44,512 nt of DNA from Paractinoplanes ovalisporus (GCF_016834655.1 NZ_JAENHP010000041.1:1-44512), one strand, 5' to 3'; shown: positions 22,981 through 31,011, numbered from the stretch's first letter. Numbers and translations: made by a program. Notes: generated by a model not told the origin, from the letters alone.

Positions 22981-24179
22981 TCGACGAGCTGGACCTGGCG
23001 TTCGATGAGCACGCCGACAAGACGAAACCCCGGCATCGCCGGGGTCGCGGCGGCAAGAAGAGCACGGGTAAGTCCGGCATCGCCTTCGTGATGGCTTTTG
23101 TCCTGCTTGCTGCCCTCGGTGGTGGTGTCTATTTCGGCTACAACAAGGTCAAGGGCTTCTTCACCGCCGCCGACTACGACGGCACGGGCGGCGAGGCCGT
23201 TCAGGTGACGATCGAGCAGAACTCGACGCTCACCGAGATCGGCAACAGCCTGGTCGACGTCGACGTCGTCAAGAGCACCAAGGCCTTCGTCAACGCCGCG
23301 GACGCGAACCCCAAGGGCAAGAACATCCAGTCTGGCACCTACAACATGAAGAAGCAGATGTCGGCCGAGAGCGCCGTGACCCTGCTTCTCGACCCCAAGG
23401 CCCGCGTCACCAAGGGCGTCACGTTCCGCGAGGGCCTGACGATGATGCAGACGTTCGAGCTGCTCTCCAAGGCCACCAAGATCCCGGAAGACGACTTCGT
23501 GCAGGCCGCGAAGGACCCGGTCGGGCTGGGCGTCCCCGACTACTTCTTCAACCGCCGTGACGGCAAGGCAGCCAAGAAGACGGTCGAGGGCTTCCTGTTC
23601 CCCGACACGTACGAGTTCGACCCCAAGATGGACGCGCAGGCGATCCTCGAGGTGATGGTCGGACGGTTCGTCGACACCGTCACCGAGCTCGGCTTCGTCG
23701 ACACCGTGCAGAAGAACCTGTCGGTCTCCCCGTTCGAGGCGCTGATCGTGGCGTCGCTGGCCGAGGCCGAGTCCGGCGTCGCCAAAGACCTGCCGAAGAT
23801 CGCCCGGGTCGCCTACAACCGCACGTACAAGCAGGAACCGGCCATGCCGCTGCAGTTCGACGTGACGGCGAACTACTGGCTCCAGCTCAAGGGCAGCGCG
23901 GCCAAGCACTCCGGCCAGCTCTCGCCGCAGGAGCTCAACGACCCGAAGAACCCGTACAACTCGGTGAGCCAGTCCGGCCTGCCGCCGGGCCCGATCGACA
24001 ACCCGGGCAAGGCGGCGCTCGAGGGCGCGATGAAGCCGGCGAGCGGACCCTGGCTGTTCTTCGTGGCCGTCGACAAGGCGGGCAACTCGGCCTTCGCCGT
24101 CACCGACGCCGAGCACGAGAAGAACATCACCAAGGCGTGCGCGAACGGCATCGACCTGAACTGCAAGAACCGGAAGTAG
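22977..24179 (+). CDS. mltG: endolytic peptidoglycan transglycosylase MltG (YceG family)
   Basis: The 400-residue inner-membrane enzyme cleaves nascent glycan strands and limits their length. A basic cytoplasmic N-terminus (residues 1-33) precedes one membrane helix (34-56), a LysM-like segment and the YceG catalytic domain, with EGFLFPDTYEF, the catalytic glutamate region ASLAEAESG (Glu263 by alignment with the E. coli site; Glu265 also present) and the typical C-terminal YNSVSQSGLPPGPIDNPG. Start ATG 22977 overlaps the ruvX stop. Length is normal. Confidence 0.94.
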   Translation: MIDELDLAFDEHADKTKPRHRRGRGGKKSTGKSGIAFVMAFVLLAALGGGVYFGYNKVKGFFTAADYDGTGGEAVQVTIEQNSTLTEIGNSLVDVDVVKSTKAFVNAADANPKGKNIQSGTYNMKKQMSAESAVTLLLDPKARVTKGVTFREGLTMMQTFELLSKATKIPEDDFVQAAKDPVGLGVPDYFFNRRDGKAAKKTVEGFLFPDTYEFDPKMDAQAILEVMVGRFVDTVTELGFVDTVQKNLSVSPFEALIVASLAEAESGVAKDLPKIARVAYNRTYKQEPAMPLQFDVTANYWLQLKGSAAKHSGQLSPQELNDPKNPYNSVSQSGLPPGPIDNPGKAALEGAMKPASGPWLFFVAVDKAGNSAFAVTDAEHEKNITKACANGIDLNCKNRK

Positions 24180-24188
24180 CCTGTCGGC

Positions 24189-25034
24189 GTGACCGCGACC
24201 CCGTCCCACCGCGCCGCCGTGTGCGGTCAGCCGATCGCCCACTCGCTGTCGCCGGTGATCCACAACGCCGGTTACGCGGCGGCGGGGCTGCCGGACTGGG
24301 CCTATTCGTCCTTCGAGTGCGCCGAGGCCGGCCTGGCCTCGCTGGTGAGCGGCCTCGGCCCCGAGTGGGCCGGGCTGTCACTGACCATGCCGCTCAAGGA
24401 GGAGGGCCTGCGCCTGGCCGCGGTGGCGACCCCGGTCGCGGTGGCGGTCGGTGCGGCCAACACCCTCGTACGCCGTGACGACGGCACCTGGCAGGCCGAC
24501 AACACGGACGTGGCCGGCATGGTGCGTGTGCTGCGCGACGCCGGCCTCAAGCCGTCCCCGTCGGTGACGGTGCTCGGCGGCGGCGGAACCGCTCGCGCCG
24601 CCCTGGCCGCGGCGGCTCAGCTCGGCGCGTCGGCTGTCACCGTGGTGACCCGTCGCCCCTCGGCCCGCGAGGAACTGGTGCCCGTGGCGGAAACCCTCGG
24701 CATCGCCCTTCTCGGGGTGTCCTGGGATCTTGCGGGAGCCGCGTTCGGGGCCGACGCGGTGGTCTCCACCGTGCCCAAGGGCGCCGCCGACCACCTGGCC
24801 GGACAGGTGGCGTGGCGCGACGGCACGGTGCTGTTCGACGCGATCTACGACCCGTGGCCGACACCTCTGGCGGCCGACGCGCAGGCTCACGGCGTACCCG
24901 TGCTGTCCGGTCTTGACCTTCTGCTGGCCCAGGCCCTCAGCCAGTTCGAACAGTTCACCGGCGTCACCCCGGCCCCCGAGGAGGCCATGCGCGCCGCCCT
25001 GTTCGCCGCCGCCGCTGCTCGTCAGGCGGGATGA
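24189..25034 (+). CDS. aroE: shikimate dehydrogenase
   Basis: The 281-residue NADP-dependent enzyme reduces 3-dehydroshikimate to shikimate. It shows the substrate motif QPIAHSLSPVIHNAGY, the catalytic Lys in LTMPLKE, the Asp partner in NTDVAGM, a nucleotide loop GGGGTARAAL and the closing LLLAQALSQFEQFTG. GTG 24189 lies nine bases after the mltG stop. It has no Shine-Dalgarno but TAGCCT at 24177-24182 is six bases upstream, so an internal leaderless promoter is possible. It is the first of the aro genes in the window. Confidence 0.94.
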   Translation: MTATPSHRAAVCGQPIAHSLSPVIHNAGYAAAGLPDWAYSSFECAEAGLASLVSGLGPEWAGLSLTMPLKEEGLRLAAVATPVAVAVGAANTLVRRDDGTWQADNTDVAGMVRVLRDAGLKPSPSVTVLGGGGTARAALAAAAQLGASAVTVVTRRPSAREELVPVAETLGIALLGVSWDLAGAAFGADAVVSTVPKGAADHLAGQVAWRDGTVLFDAIYDPWPTPLAADAQAHGVPVLSGLDLLLAQALSQFEQFTGVTPAPEEAMRAALFAAAAARQAG

Positions 25035-25084
25035 GGGCGGGGCGGGGCAGCGACGCGTGTCGGCGGCATGCCAGACTGTGACCC

Positions 25085-26263
25085 GTGTTGCGCTGGCTTA
25101 CCGCAGGTGAATCGCACGGCCCGGCTCTCGTCGCCCTGCTCGAGGGCGTTCCCTCCGGGGTGGAGGTGACGACCGCCGAGATCGGCCGTGATCTCGCGCG
25201 CCGCCGGCTGGGTTACGGCCGCGGCGCCCGCATGAAGTTCGAGCAGGACGTCGTCGAGGTGATCGGCGGCATCCGGCACGGGCTCACGCTGGGCAGCCCC
25301 GTCGCGATCCGGGTGGCCAACTCCGAGTGGCCCAAGTGGGAGACCGTCATGGCGGCCGACCCGGTCGACCCCGACGAGCTCGCCGCGCAGGCCCGCAACG
25401 CGCCGCTGACCCGCCCGCGCCCCGGTCACGCCGACCTGGCCGGCATGCAGAAGTACGCGCACACCGACGCCCGCCCGATCCTCGAACGCGCCAGCGCCCG
25501 CGAGACGGCCGCGCGGGTCGCCGTCGGCGTGGTCGCCAAGGCCCTGATCAAGCAGGCGCTCGGCATCGAGATCGTCTCGCACGTGATCGAGCTGGGTTCG
25601 GTCGCGGCCAAGAGCGGCCTGATCCCGACCCCCGAAGACTTCGACCGCATCGACGCCGACCCGCTGCGCTGCCTCGACCCCGAGGCCAGCGCGCGCATGG
25701 TGGCCGAGGTCGACGCGGCCAAGAGCGACGCCGACACGCTGGGCGGCATCGTCGAGGTGCTGGCCTACGCCGTACCGCCGGGCCTGGGTTCGCACGTGCA
25801 GTGGGACCGCAAGCTCGACGCCCGTCTGGCCGCCGCACTCATGTCGATCCAGTCGGTCAAGGGTGTCGAGATCGGCGACGGCTTCACCCAGGCCCGCTCG
25901 CGCGGCTCGGTCGCCCACGACGAGATCATCCCCACCGCCGACGGCGTCAAGCGGATCACCGACCGCGCCGGCGGCCTCGAGGGTGGCATCACCAACGGCG
26001 AGCCGCTGCGGGTGCGGGCCGCGCTCAAGCCGATCTCGTCGCTCAACCGGGCGCTGCAGACGGTCGACATCACCACCGGCGAGCCCGCCACCGCGATCAA
26101 CCAGCGTTCCGACGTCTGTGCCGTGCCGGCCGGAGCCGTGGTGGCCGAGGCGATGGTCGCGCTGACCCTGGCCGAGGCCGCGGTCGAGAAGTTCGGCGGC
26201 GACTCGGTCGGCGAGATCCGCCGCAACCTCGCGAGCTACCTCGACACCCTGGTCATCCGCTGA
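25085..26263 (+). CDS. aroC: chorismate synthase
   Basis: The 392-residue FMN-dependent enzyme makes chorismate from EPSP. It has the N-terminal signature LTAGESHGPALVALLEG, the RxxxGRGARMKFEQD region, RPGHADLAG and the C-terminal GDSVGEIRRNL. GTG 25085 lacks a Shine-Dalgarno; CAGACT (25072-25077) is seven bases upstream, the same hexamer as before the ComB-like gene, suggesting a leaderless start. The stop overlaps the aroK ATG by one base (TGATG). Confidence 0.96.
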   Translation: MLRWLTAGESHGPALVALLEGVPSGVEVTTAEIGRDLARRRLGYGRGARMKFEQDVVEVIGGIRHGLTLGSPVAIRVANSEWPKWETVMAADPVDPDELAAQARNAPLTRPRPGHADLAGMQKYAHTDARPILERASARETAARVAVGVVAKALIKQALGIEIVSHVIELGSVAAKSGLIPTPEDFDRIDADPLRCLDPEASARMVAEVDAAKSDADTLGGIVEVLAYAVPPGLGSHVQWDRKLDARLAAALMSIQSVKGVEIGDGFTQARSRGSVAHDEIIPTADGVKRITDRAGGLEGGITNGEPLRVRAALKPISSLNRALQTVDITTGEPATAINQRSDVCAVPAGAVVAEAMVALTLAEAAVEKFGGDSVGEIRRNLASYLDTLVIR

Positions 26264-26766
26264 TGGCGCCGCGGGCCGTGTTCGTGGGCGCCCCCGGCGC
26301 CGGCAAGTCGACCATCGGCGCCGCGGTCGCCCAGCTGCTGGGCGTGCCGTTCGCCGACGCCGACGCGATCATCGAGGTCGATGCGGGCAAGCCCATCCCC
26401 GAGATCTTCATCGACGACGGCGAAGAGGCGTTCCGCGCCCTGGAACGCCGCACGATCGCCGAGGCCCTGGAGTCCTTCGACGGCGTGCTGGCCCTGGGCG
26501 GCGGCGCGATCCTCGACGACGGCACCCGTGAGCTGCTGCGCAAGCAGACCGTGGTCTACCTGTCGGTCGAGCTGAGCGACGCGGTCAAGCGCGTCGGCCT
26601 CGGCGCGGGCCGCCCCCTGCTGGCGATCAACCCGAGGGCCACCCTGAAATACCTGCTCGACCAGCGCAAGCCGCTCTACGCCGAGGTCGCCACCCACACG
26701 ATCAAAACCGACGGTCGCGAGCCCGACGAGATCGCGACGGAGGTCGCCGGCATCCTGCGGGGTTGA
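26263..26766 (+). CDS. aroK: shikimate kinase
   Basis: The 167-residue P-loop kinase phosphorylates shikimate at O3. Walker A is GAPGAGKST (residues 9-17), the shikimate-binding Asp lies in FADADAIIE, the glycine motif is ALGGGAIL, and the lid arginine is in GAGRPLL. The start overlaps the aroC stop. It ends 14 bases before the convergent RHH/Clp-N gene, which separates it from aroB. Confidence 0.94.
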   Translation: MAPRAVFVGAPGAGKSTIGAAVAQLLGVPFADADAIIEVDAGKPIPEIFIDDGEEAFRALERRTIAEALESFDGVLALGGGAILDDGTRELLRKQTVVYLSVELSDAVKRVGLGAGRPLLAINPRATLKYLLDQRKPLYAEVATHTIKTDGREPDEIATEVAGILRG

Positions 26767-26780
26767 CCAGCACGGCCGGG

Positions 26781-27515
26781 TCAGCTGATCCGCGCCTCCA
26801 GCTGTTCGAGCCGGGTGACCAGGGGAGCCAGCTCGGCCCGGACGGCGGTGAGGATGCCGGCCATGTCGGCGGTGCCCGGTTGGTGACCCTGACGGCGGAG
26901 GTTCGCGCGCAGGTGGGCGTAGCCGGCGATGGCGACCGAGACCGCGCGTCGGGTGGCCTTGGCGTCGACGCCGCGCTCGCGCAGCACCTTGCCTGCGACG
27001 CCGTCCTGCTCGCCGGCCAGGGCCACCAGCAGGTGCTCGCAACCCACGTAGTTGTGACCGAAACCGATCGCCTCGCCGACCGCCTGCTCCAGGGCGATGG
27101 CCGCGGGACGGCTGAACCGCAGGCCCTCGTCGGCGCTGCCGCCGGGCTCGCGGCCGGTCGGGGCGGTGAGCGAGGTCGGCGCGACGTCCATCGCGGTCAA
27201 AATCTGCAACGCCAGGTTGTCGCCCTCGGCGAGCATGCCGTGCAGCAGGTCGCCGGTCGTCACGGTCGGGGCGCCGGCCACCCGGGCCCGGGCCGCGGCC
27301 AGCTTGAGCACGGTGACCAGGCGGGCGGTGAAGCTGGGCAGCCGCTCGATGAGCTCGCCGCCCTCGTCCAGGTCGTCGAGGATGGCCGACCGGATCGCGG
27401 TCACCCGCTGCACGGCCTGCTCCAGGGCGCGCTGGCAGATGGCCGAGACGGGGATGCCGCTCTCACGCACGGAGTCGGCCAGATCGTCGGGCAGGTACAC
27501 GTTGATTTTCGGCAT
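26781..27515 (-). CDS. ribbon-helix-helix protein fused to two Clp N-terminal repeats
   Basis: The 244-residue protein has an N-terminal ribbon-helix-helix-like segment (MPKINVYLPDDLADSVRES, residues 1-45), then two Clp-N repeats. Repeat one, about 70-125, contains TTGDLLHGMLAEGDNLAL; repeat two, about 145-205, contains FGHNYVGCEHLLVALAGE, very close to ClpC N-domains. A short helical tail follows (VTRLEQLEARIS). There is no AAA+ module, so it is not an unfoldase. It may regulate transcription while recognising the same signals or partners as the ClpC N-domain, but that is inference. ATG 27515 is chosen because the RHH motif starts there; a longer frame would overlap aroB. It is inserted on the opposite strand inside the aro cluster and has GGGGTTA-type repeats in its promoter. 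Confidence 0.82.
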   Translation of the reverse strand: MPKINVYLPDDLADSVRESGIPVSAICQRALEQAVQRVTAIRSAILDDLDEGGELIERLPSFTARLVTVLKLAAARARVAGAPTVTTGDLLHGMLAEGDNLALQILTAMDVAPTSLTAPTGREPGGSADEGLRFSRPAAIALEQAVGEAIGFGHNYVGCEHLLVALAGEQDGVAGKVLRERGVDAKATRRAVSVAIAGYAHLRANLRRQGHQPGTADMAGILTAVRAELAPLVTRLEQLEARIS

Positions 27516-27583
27516 GCAGTCTTTGTAACCCCTGTGGGGGTAGAAAGATATAACCCCATTCCGCCGCCGATAGGGTGACGCCC
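27516..27583. promoter_or_regulatory. divergent promoter of the RHH/Clp-N gene and aroB with TAACCCC repeats
   Basis: TAACCCC occurs at 27526-27532 and 27551-27557, exactly 25 bases apart. Between them an inverted copy forms ACCCC-TGTG-GGGGT (27528-27541). The region is locally A/T-rich, including a GATATAA stretch. TAGGGT at 27571-27576 lies seven bases before GTG 27584 and would serve a leaderless aroB transcript. Repeated half-sites are what a ribbon-helix-helix protein typically binds. Confidence 0.5.
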
Positions 27584-28645
27584 GTGGTGACTCGGATTCA
27601 GGTGGGCGGCGACCGCCCCTACGACGTGCTCGTCGGCCGTGATCTCGCCGGTGATCTGCCCTCGTTGGTCGAGGGCGCCGCCCAGGTCGCGGTGCTGTTC
27701 GCGGCCCCGCTGAGGGCACGGGCCGAACAGGTGGCTGAGGCGGCCGGCGTCCCCGCCCTGCTGATCGAGGTGCCCGACGCCGAGCGCGGCAAGACCGTCG
27801 AGGTCGCCGCCATGTGCTGGGACAGCCTGGGCGAGCACAACTTCACCCGTACGGACGTGGTCATCGGTGTCGGCGGCGGCGCGGTCACCGACCTGTCCGG
27901 TTATGTGGCCGCGAGCTGGCTGCGCGGCGTGCGCTGGGTGCCCTGCTCGACCTCGCTGCTCGGCATGGTCGACGCGGCGGTCGGCGGCAAGACCGGCGTC
28001 AACATCGCCGCCGGCAAGAACCTGGTCGGCGCCTTCCACCCGCCGGCCGGCGTGCTCTGCGACCTCGACTCGCTGCGCACCCTGCCCGCCGACGACCTGC
28101 TGGCCGGCCTGGCCGAGGTGATCAAGTGCGGGTTCATCGCCGATCCGGTCATCCTCGACCTCGTCGAACGCGAACCGGCGGCCGCCGTCGACCCCGAGAG
28201 CCCGGTGCTGCGCGAGCTGGTCGAACGGGCCATCCGGGTCAAGGCCGAGGTGGTCGGCGTCGACCTCAAGGAGTCGGGGCTGCGCGAGATCCTCAACTAC
28301 GGTCACACCCTGGGCCACGCGATCGAGAAGCGCGAGAAGTACACCTGGAAGCACGGCCACGCCGTCTCGGTGGGCCTGATCTTCGCCTCGGCCCTGTCGC
28401 ACCTGTCCGGCCGGCTCGACGCCGAGACGCACGCCCGGCACCGAGCGGTTCTGGAGCTGGTCGGGCTGCCCACCTCGTACGCGGAAGAAGCCTGGCCCGA
28501 GCTGCTCGGCGCGATGCGCGTCGACAAGAAGACCCGCGCCGCGACCCTGCGTTTTGTGGTGCTCGACGGCCTGGCCAAGCCCGGCATCCTGGCCGGACCC
28601 GAAGAATCATTGCTGGAGCGGGCGTACGCCGAGGTGACCCGATGA
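27584..28645 (+). CDS. aroB: 3-dehydroquinate synthase
   Basis: The 353-residue NAD- and metal-dependent enzyme converts DAHP to 3-dehydroquinate. It shows the nucleotide motif GVGGGAVTDLSGYVA, the region CSTSLLGMVDAAVGGKTGVN, the metal-binding Glu in AEVIKCGFI, and the metal histidines in NYGHTLGHAIE and KHGHAVSVG. GTG 27584 is favoured because TAGGGT is seven bases upstream; GTG 27575 in the same frame would add three residues. The stop overlaps aroQ as ATGA. Confidence 0.95.
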   Translation: MVTRIQVGGDRPYDVLVGRDLAGDLPSLVEGAAQVAVLFAAPLRARAEQVAEAAGVPALLIEVPDAERGKTVEVAAMCWDSLGEHNFTRTDVVIGVGGGAVTDLSGYVAASWLRGVRWVPCSTSLLGMVDAAVGGKTGVNIAAGKNLVGAFHPPAGVLCDLDSLRTLPADDLLAGLAEVIKCGFIADPVILDLVEREPAAAVDPESPVLRELVERAIRVKAEVVGVDLKESGLREILNYGHTLGHAIEKREKYTWKHGHAVSVGLIFASALSHLSGRLDAETHARHRAVLELVGLPTSYAEEAWPELLGAMRVDKKTRAATLRFVVLDGLAKPGILAGPEESLLERAYAEVTR

Positions 28646-29076
28646 TCTATGTGCTGAACGGACCCAACCTGGGCCGCCTGGGCACCCGCGAGCCAGAGAT
28701 CTATGGCTCGACCACCCACGCCGACCTCGAACGGCTCTGCCTCGAGACCGGCAAGCAGTTGGGCCTCGAGGTCGAGGTGCGCCAGACCGACGCCGAGTTC
28801 GAGATGATCAAGTGGCTGCACGCGGCCGCCGACGAGAGCGCCGACGTGGTGCTCAACCCCGGCGCCTGGAGCCACTACAACATCGCGATCCGGGACGCCG
28901 CGTCCATGCTGCGCGGAAAGCTCATCGAGGTACACATCTCGAACATCCACACACGCGAGGAATTCCGGCATCATTCGGTCATCTCGGCCGTCGCCACCGG
29001 AGTCGTCGCTGGTCTGGGTGTCGATGGTTACCGGTTGGCGTTGTCGCACCTGGCCCAATTAGCCGGTAACGGCTGA
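28642..29076 (+). CDS. aroQ: 3-dehydroquinate dehydratase, type II
   Basis: The 144-residue type II enzyme forms 3-dehydroshikimate by an anti elimination and is dodecameric in the family. Visible active-site elements are LNGPNLGRLGTREPEIYG (flexible-loop Arg and catalytic Tyr), VLNPGAWSHYN (substrate-binding Asn) and the catalytic His in IEVHISNIH, followed by REEFRHHS. It overlaps aroB by 4 bases and precedes efp. Confidence 0.95.
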   Translation: MIYVLNGPNLGRLGTREPEIYGSTTHADLERLCLETGKQLGLEVEVRQTDAEFEMIKWLHAAADESADVVLNPGAWSHYNIAIRDAASMLRGKLIEVHISNIHTREEFRHHSVISAVATGVVAGLGVDGYRLALSHLAQLAGNG

Positions 29077-29083
29077 CCGCCGG

Positions 29084-29131
29084 TAAACTCGGACGGTCAC
29101 CGAACAGTTCCTTCATAACTCAGGGCAGGGT
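29084..29131 (+). promoter_or_regulatory. possible efp promoter and leader
   Basis: TAAACT at 29084-29089 is a good -10-like hexamer in the 55-base gap between aroQ and efp. Purine-rich AGGGCAGGG just before ATG 29132 can serve as the ribosome site. No convincing -35 is seen, so the promoter call is tentative. Confidence 0.35.
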
Positions 29132-29689
29132 ATGGCTTCCACGAACGACCTCAAGAACGGCTTGGTGCTCAACCTCGACGGCGACCTCTGGTCCGTCGTG
29201 GAGTTCCAGCACGTGAAGCCCGGTAAGGGTGGGGCGTTCGTGCGCACCACGCTCAAGAACGTGCTCTCCGGCAAGGTCGTCGACAAGACGTTCAACGCCG
29301 GCACCAAGGTCGACACGGCCACGGTCGACAAGCGCACGATGCAATACCTCTACCTCGACGGCGAAGACTTCGTCTTCATGGATCTGGACACCTTCGACCA
29401 GATCACCGTCCCCGCCGGCACCGTCGGCGAGAACGCGAACTACCTGCTCCCCGAGGCCGAGGCCACGGTCGCCACCCACGAGGGTGTCCCGCTCTACATC
29501 GAGCTGCCGACCAGCGTCTTCCTCGAGGTCACCTACACCGAGCCCGGCCTGCAGGGCGACCGCTCGACCGGCGGCACCAAGCCGGCCACGGTCGAGACCG
29601 GCGCCACGGTCAACGTGCCGCTGTTCATCTCCACCGGCGAGAAGATCAAGGTCGACACCCGCGACGGCCGTTACCTCGGTCGTTCCTGA
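29132..29689 (+). CDS. efp: translation elongation factor P
   Basis: The 185-residue three-domain EF-P relieves ribosomes stalled at polyproline. The N-terminal KOW-like domain has the conserved loop HVKPGKGGAFVRT with the lysine that is modified or exposed at its tip; the two OB domains follow and the protein ends YLGRS. It may matter for the proline-rich proteins in this window, notably the giant protein at 14420. It is followed after one base by nusB. Confidence 0.96.
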   Translation: MASTNDLKNGLVLNLDGDLWSVVEFQHVKPGKGGAFVRTTLKNVLSGKVVDKTFNAGTKVDTATVDKRTMQYLYLDGEDFVFMDLDTFDQITVPAGTVGENANYLLPEAEATVATHEGVPLYIELPTSVFLEVTYTEPGLQGDRSTGGTKPATVETGATVNVPLFISTGEKIKVDTRDGRYLGRS

Positions 29690-29690
29690 G

Positions 29691-30125
29691 ATGTCGGAAG
29701 GTCCCAAGACGCAGATGCCCGCGCGCCGCAAGGCGCGCAAGCGGGCCCTCGACGTTCTCTACGAGGCCGACCTGCGCGACCTGCCCCCTCGGCAGGTGCT
29801 GGCGACCTACCTCGAGCGGATCGCCAAGCCGCACCCCGACCACCTCGCCTACGCGATCGGCCTGGTCGAGGGTGTGGCCGAGCACCTCGACCGCATCGAC
29901 GAGCTGATCGCCAGCTACGCCGAGGGCTGGACGATCGACCGCATGCCGGTGATCGACCGCAACCTGGCCCGCATCGCCGTCTACGAGCTGCTCTACGTCC
30001 CCGAGATCGACGACCCGGTCGCGATCACCGAGGCCGTCGAGCTGGCGAAGCAGATGTCGACCGACGACAGCCCGCGCTTCCTCAACGGCATCCTCGGCCG
30101 CATCGCGGAGTTCGCCACCCGCTGA
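29691..30125 (+). CDS. nusB: transcription antitermination factor NusB
   Basis: The 144-residue all-helical protein forms the NusB-NusE complex on boxA in rRNA antitermination. It shows RRKARKRALDVLYEADLRD, the central WTIDRMPVIDRNLARIAVYELL and the closing FLNGILGRIA, all typical. ATG 29691 follows the efp stop by one base, so the two are co-translated. A strong bidirectional terminator follows at once. Confidence 0.95.
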   Translation: MSEGPKTQMPARRKARKRALDVLYEADLRDLPPRQVLATYLERIAKPHPDHLAYAIGLVEGVAEHLDRIDELIASYAEGWTIDRMPVIDRNLARIAVYELLYVPEIDDPVAITEAVELAKQMSTDDSPRFLNGILGRIAEFATR

Positions 30126-30130
30126 CGTCG

Positions 30131-30169
30131 AAAAGCTCCGACCGCTGCTTACGGTGGTCGGAGCTTTTT
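30131..30169. terminator. bidirectional terminator after nusB
   Basis: GCTCCGACC (30135-30143) pairs exactly with GGTCGGAGC (30156-30164), flanked by AAAA on the left and TTTTT on the right, so it works in both directions. It ends the aroB-nusB transcript and the opposing GNAT transcript, and lies nine bases before repeat copy A. Confidence 0.9.
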
Positions 30170-30177
30170 CATGCCTT

Positions 30178-30280
30178 CGTACGGGGCAGCCCCGCCCCCA
30201 ACCGCAACGGCGCGCACCGCCGTGACGGCGACCCGGGTGCAACACCGGGCCGTAGCGCCCGCGCGGGATGTTCCCGGTGG
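30178..30280 (+). repeat. 103-bp palindrome-rich repeat, copy A
   Basis: This 103-base block matches the reverse complement of 31610-31712 at 96 of 103 positions by hand alignment, with no gaps. It contains conserved short palindromes: GCCGTgACGGC, CCCGCGCGGG and an imperfect CCCGGGTG...CACCGGG. It lies between the nusB terminator and the 3' end of the GNAT gene. It has no coding signal of its own. Confidence 0.92.
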
Positions 30281-30286
30281 TCACCC

Positions 30287-30781
30287 TCACAAGGCCCGGT
30301 AGTAACGCACCAGCGGAAACGCGGTGAACCCGGCCTGCTCATAGGCAGCGCGGGCCGGCCCGTGCCCCGGGTCGCCCCCGGTCGAGACGGCGGCCAGCGC
30401 GAACCCCTCCGCGCGCATGTGCTCCAGGGCGAACTCGATCAGCGTCTTCGCGATCCCACGGCGCTGAGCCGACGGGTCGACGGCGATCATCTCGATCTCG
30501 GCCGTGTTCGGTTCGCTGGCCCCGTCACGGTGATGGGCCACGGCGACGAACCCGAGCGGCTGACCGTTTTCGACGGCCACCCATGTGGTCGCGGTCAGTT
30601 CCCGGCACGTGTCGGCCACGGCCTCGGCCTGGATCTTCTGCCAGTCGGGGTAGACCCGTTCGAAGATCCGCCGCCCCAGAACCTCGTCGAACGAGGCGAA
30701 CACCGGCGTCCACGCCCGCAACGAGAACTCGACAACGACCGGGATGTCACTCTCGGCAAGCGCCCGAACCTCAATCGACAT
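30287..30781 (-). CDS. GNAT-family N-acetyltransferase
   Basis: The 164-residue acetyl-CoA-dependent transferase shows the GNAT motif A segment IEMIAVDPSAQRRGIAKTLIEFA, including the pyrophosphate-binding QRRGIA, and ends with the family's AAYEQAGFTAFPLVRYY. The substrate cannot be predicted. Its stop is seven bases from repeat copy A. It is divergent from the NUDIX gene across a 230-base gap with two DnaA-type boxes. Confidence 0.85.
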   Translation of the reverse strand: MSIEVRALAESDIPVVVEFSLRAWTPVFASFDEVLGRRIFERVYPDWQKIQAEAVADTCRELTATTWVAVENGQPLGFVAVAHHRDGASEPNTAEIEMIAVDPSAQRRGIAKTLIEFALEHMRAEGFALAAVSTGGDPGHGPARAAYEQAGFTAFPLVRYYRAL

Positions 30782-30959
30782 GGGCCCAGCCTGTCAGCCC
30801 CGTCCACCGATATAACCGCCGCCGCTGCCCGATCCCTCAGGAACGGTCACGTTCTGCACATGCCGTTGATCACCTCAGGGGCCCGCCCTCCACCGGGGGC
30901 CCCCGCCACCACCATTTTATCGAGCGGGACGGATCTCCACCGGCACCGAAGCGGCCCGC

Positions 30960-30985
30960 TGTGGACAACCGAGGACTGTGGACAA
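30960..30985 (-). promoter_or_regulatory. two perfect tandem DnaA-type boxes (TTGTCCACA)
   Basis: TGTGGACAA occurs at 30960-30968 and 30977-30985, in the same orientation and 17 bases apart, within identical 11-base units CTGTGGACAAC. On the minus strand each reads TTGTCCACA, the consensus actinobacterial DnaA box. They lie in the GNAT/NUDIX intergenic region, 27 bases upstream of the NUDIX start. The rest of 30782-31011 shows no gene. Confidence 0.7.
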
Positions 30986-31011
30986 CGCCCGTTGATCGGC
31001 AGGATGAGGTA

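Noticed and set aside
29646..30290. Minus-strand frame after nusB sharing residues with a plus-strand frame near 31570-31757
   Set aside because: The similarity (GNIPRGRYGPV) comes from translating the two 103-bp repeat copies; neither has gene-like context.
30960..30985. DnaA-type boxes as a replication origin
   Set aside because: Only two boxes, no AT-rich unwinding region and no dnaA, dnaN or gyrase genes nearby.
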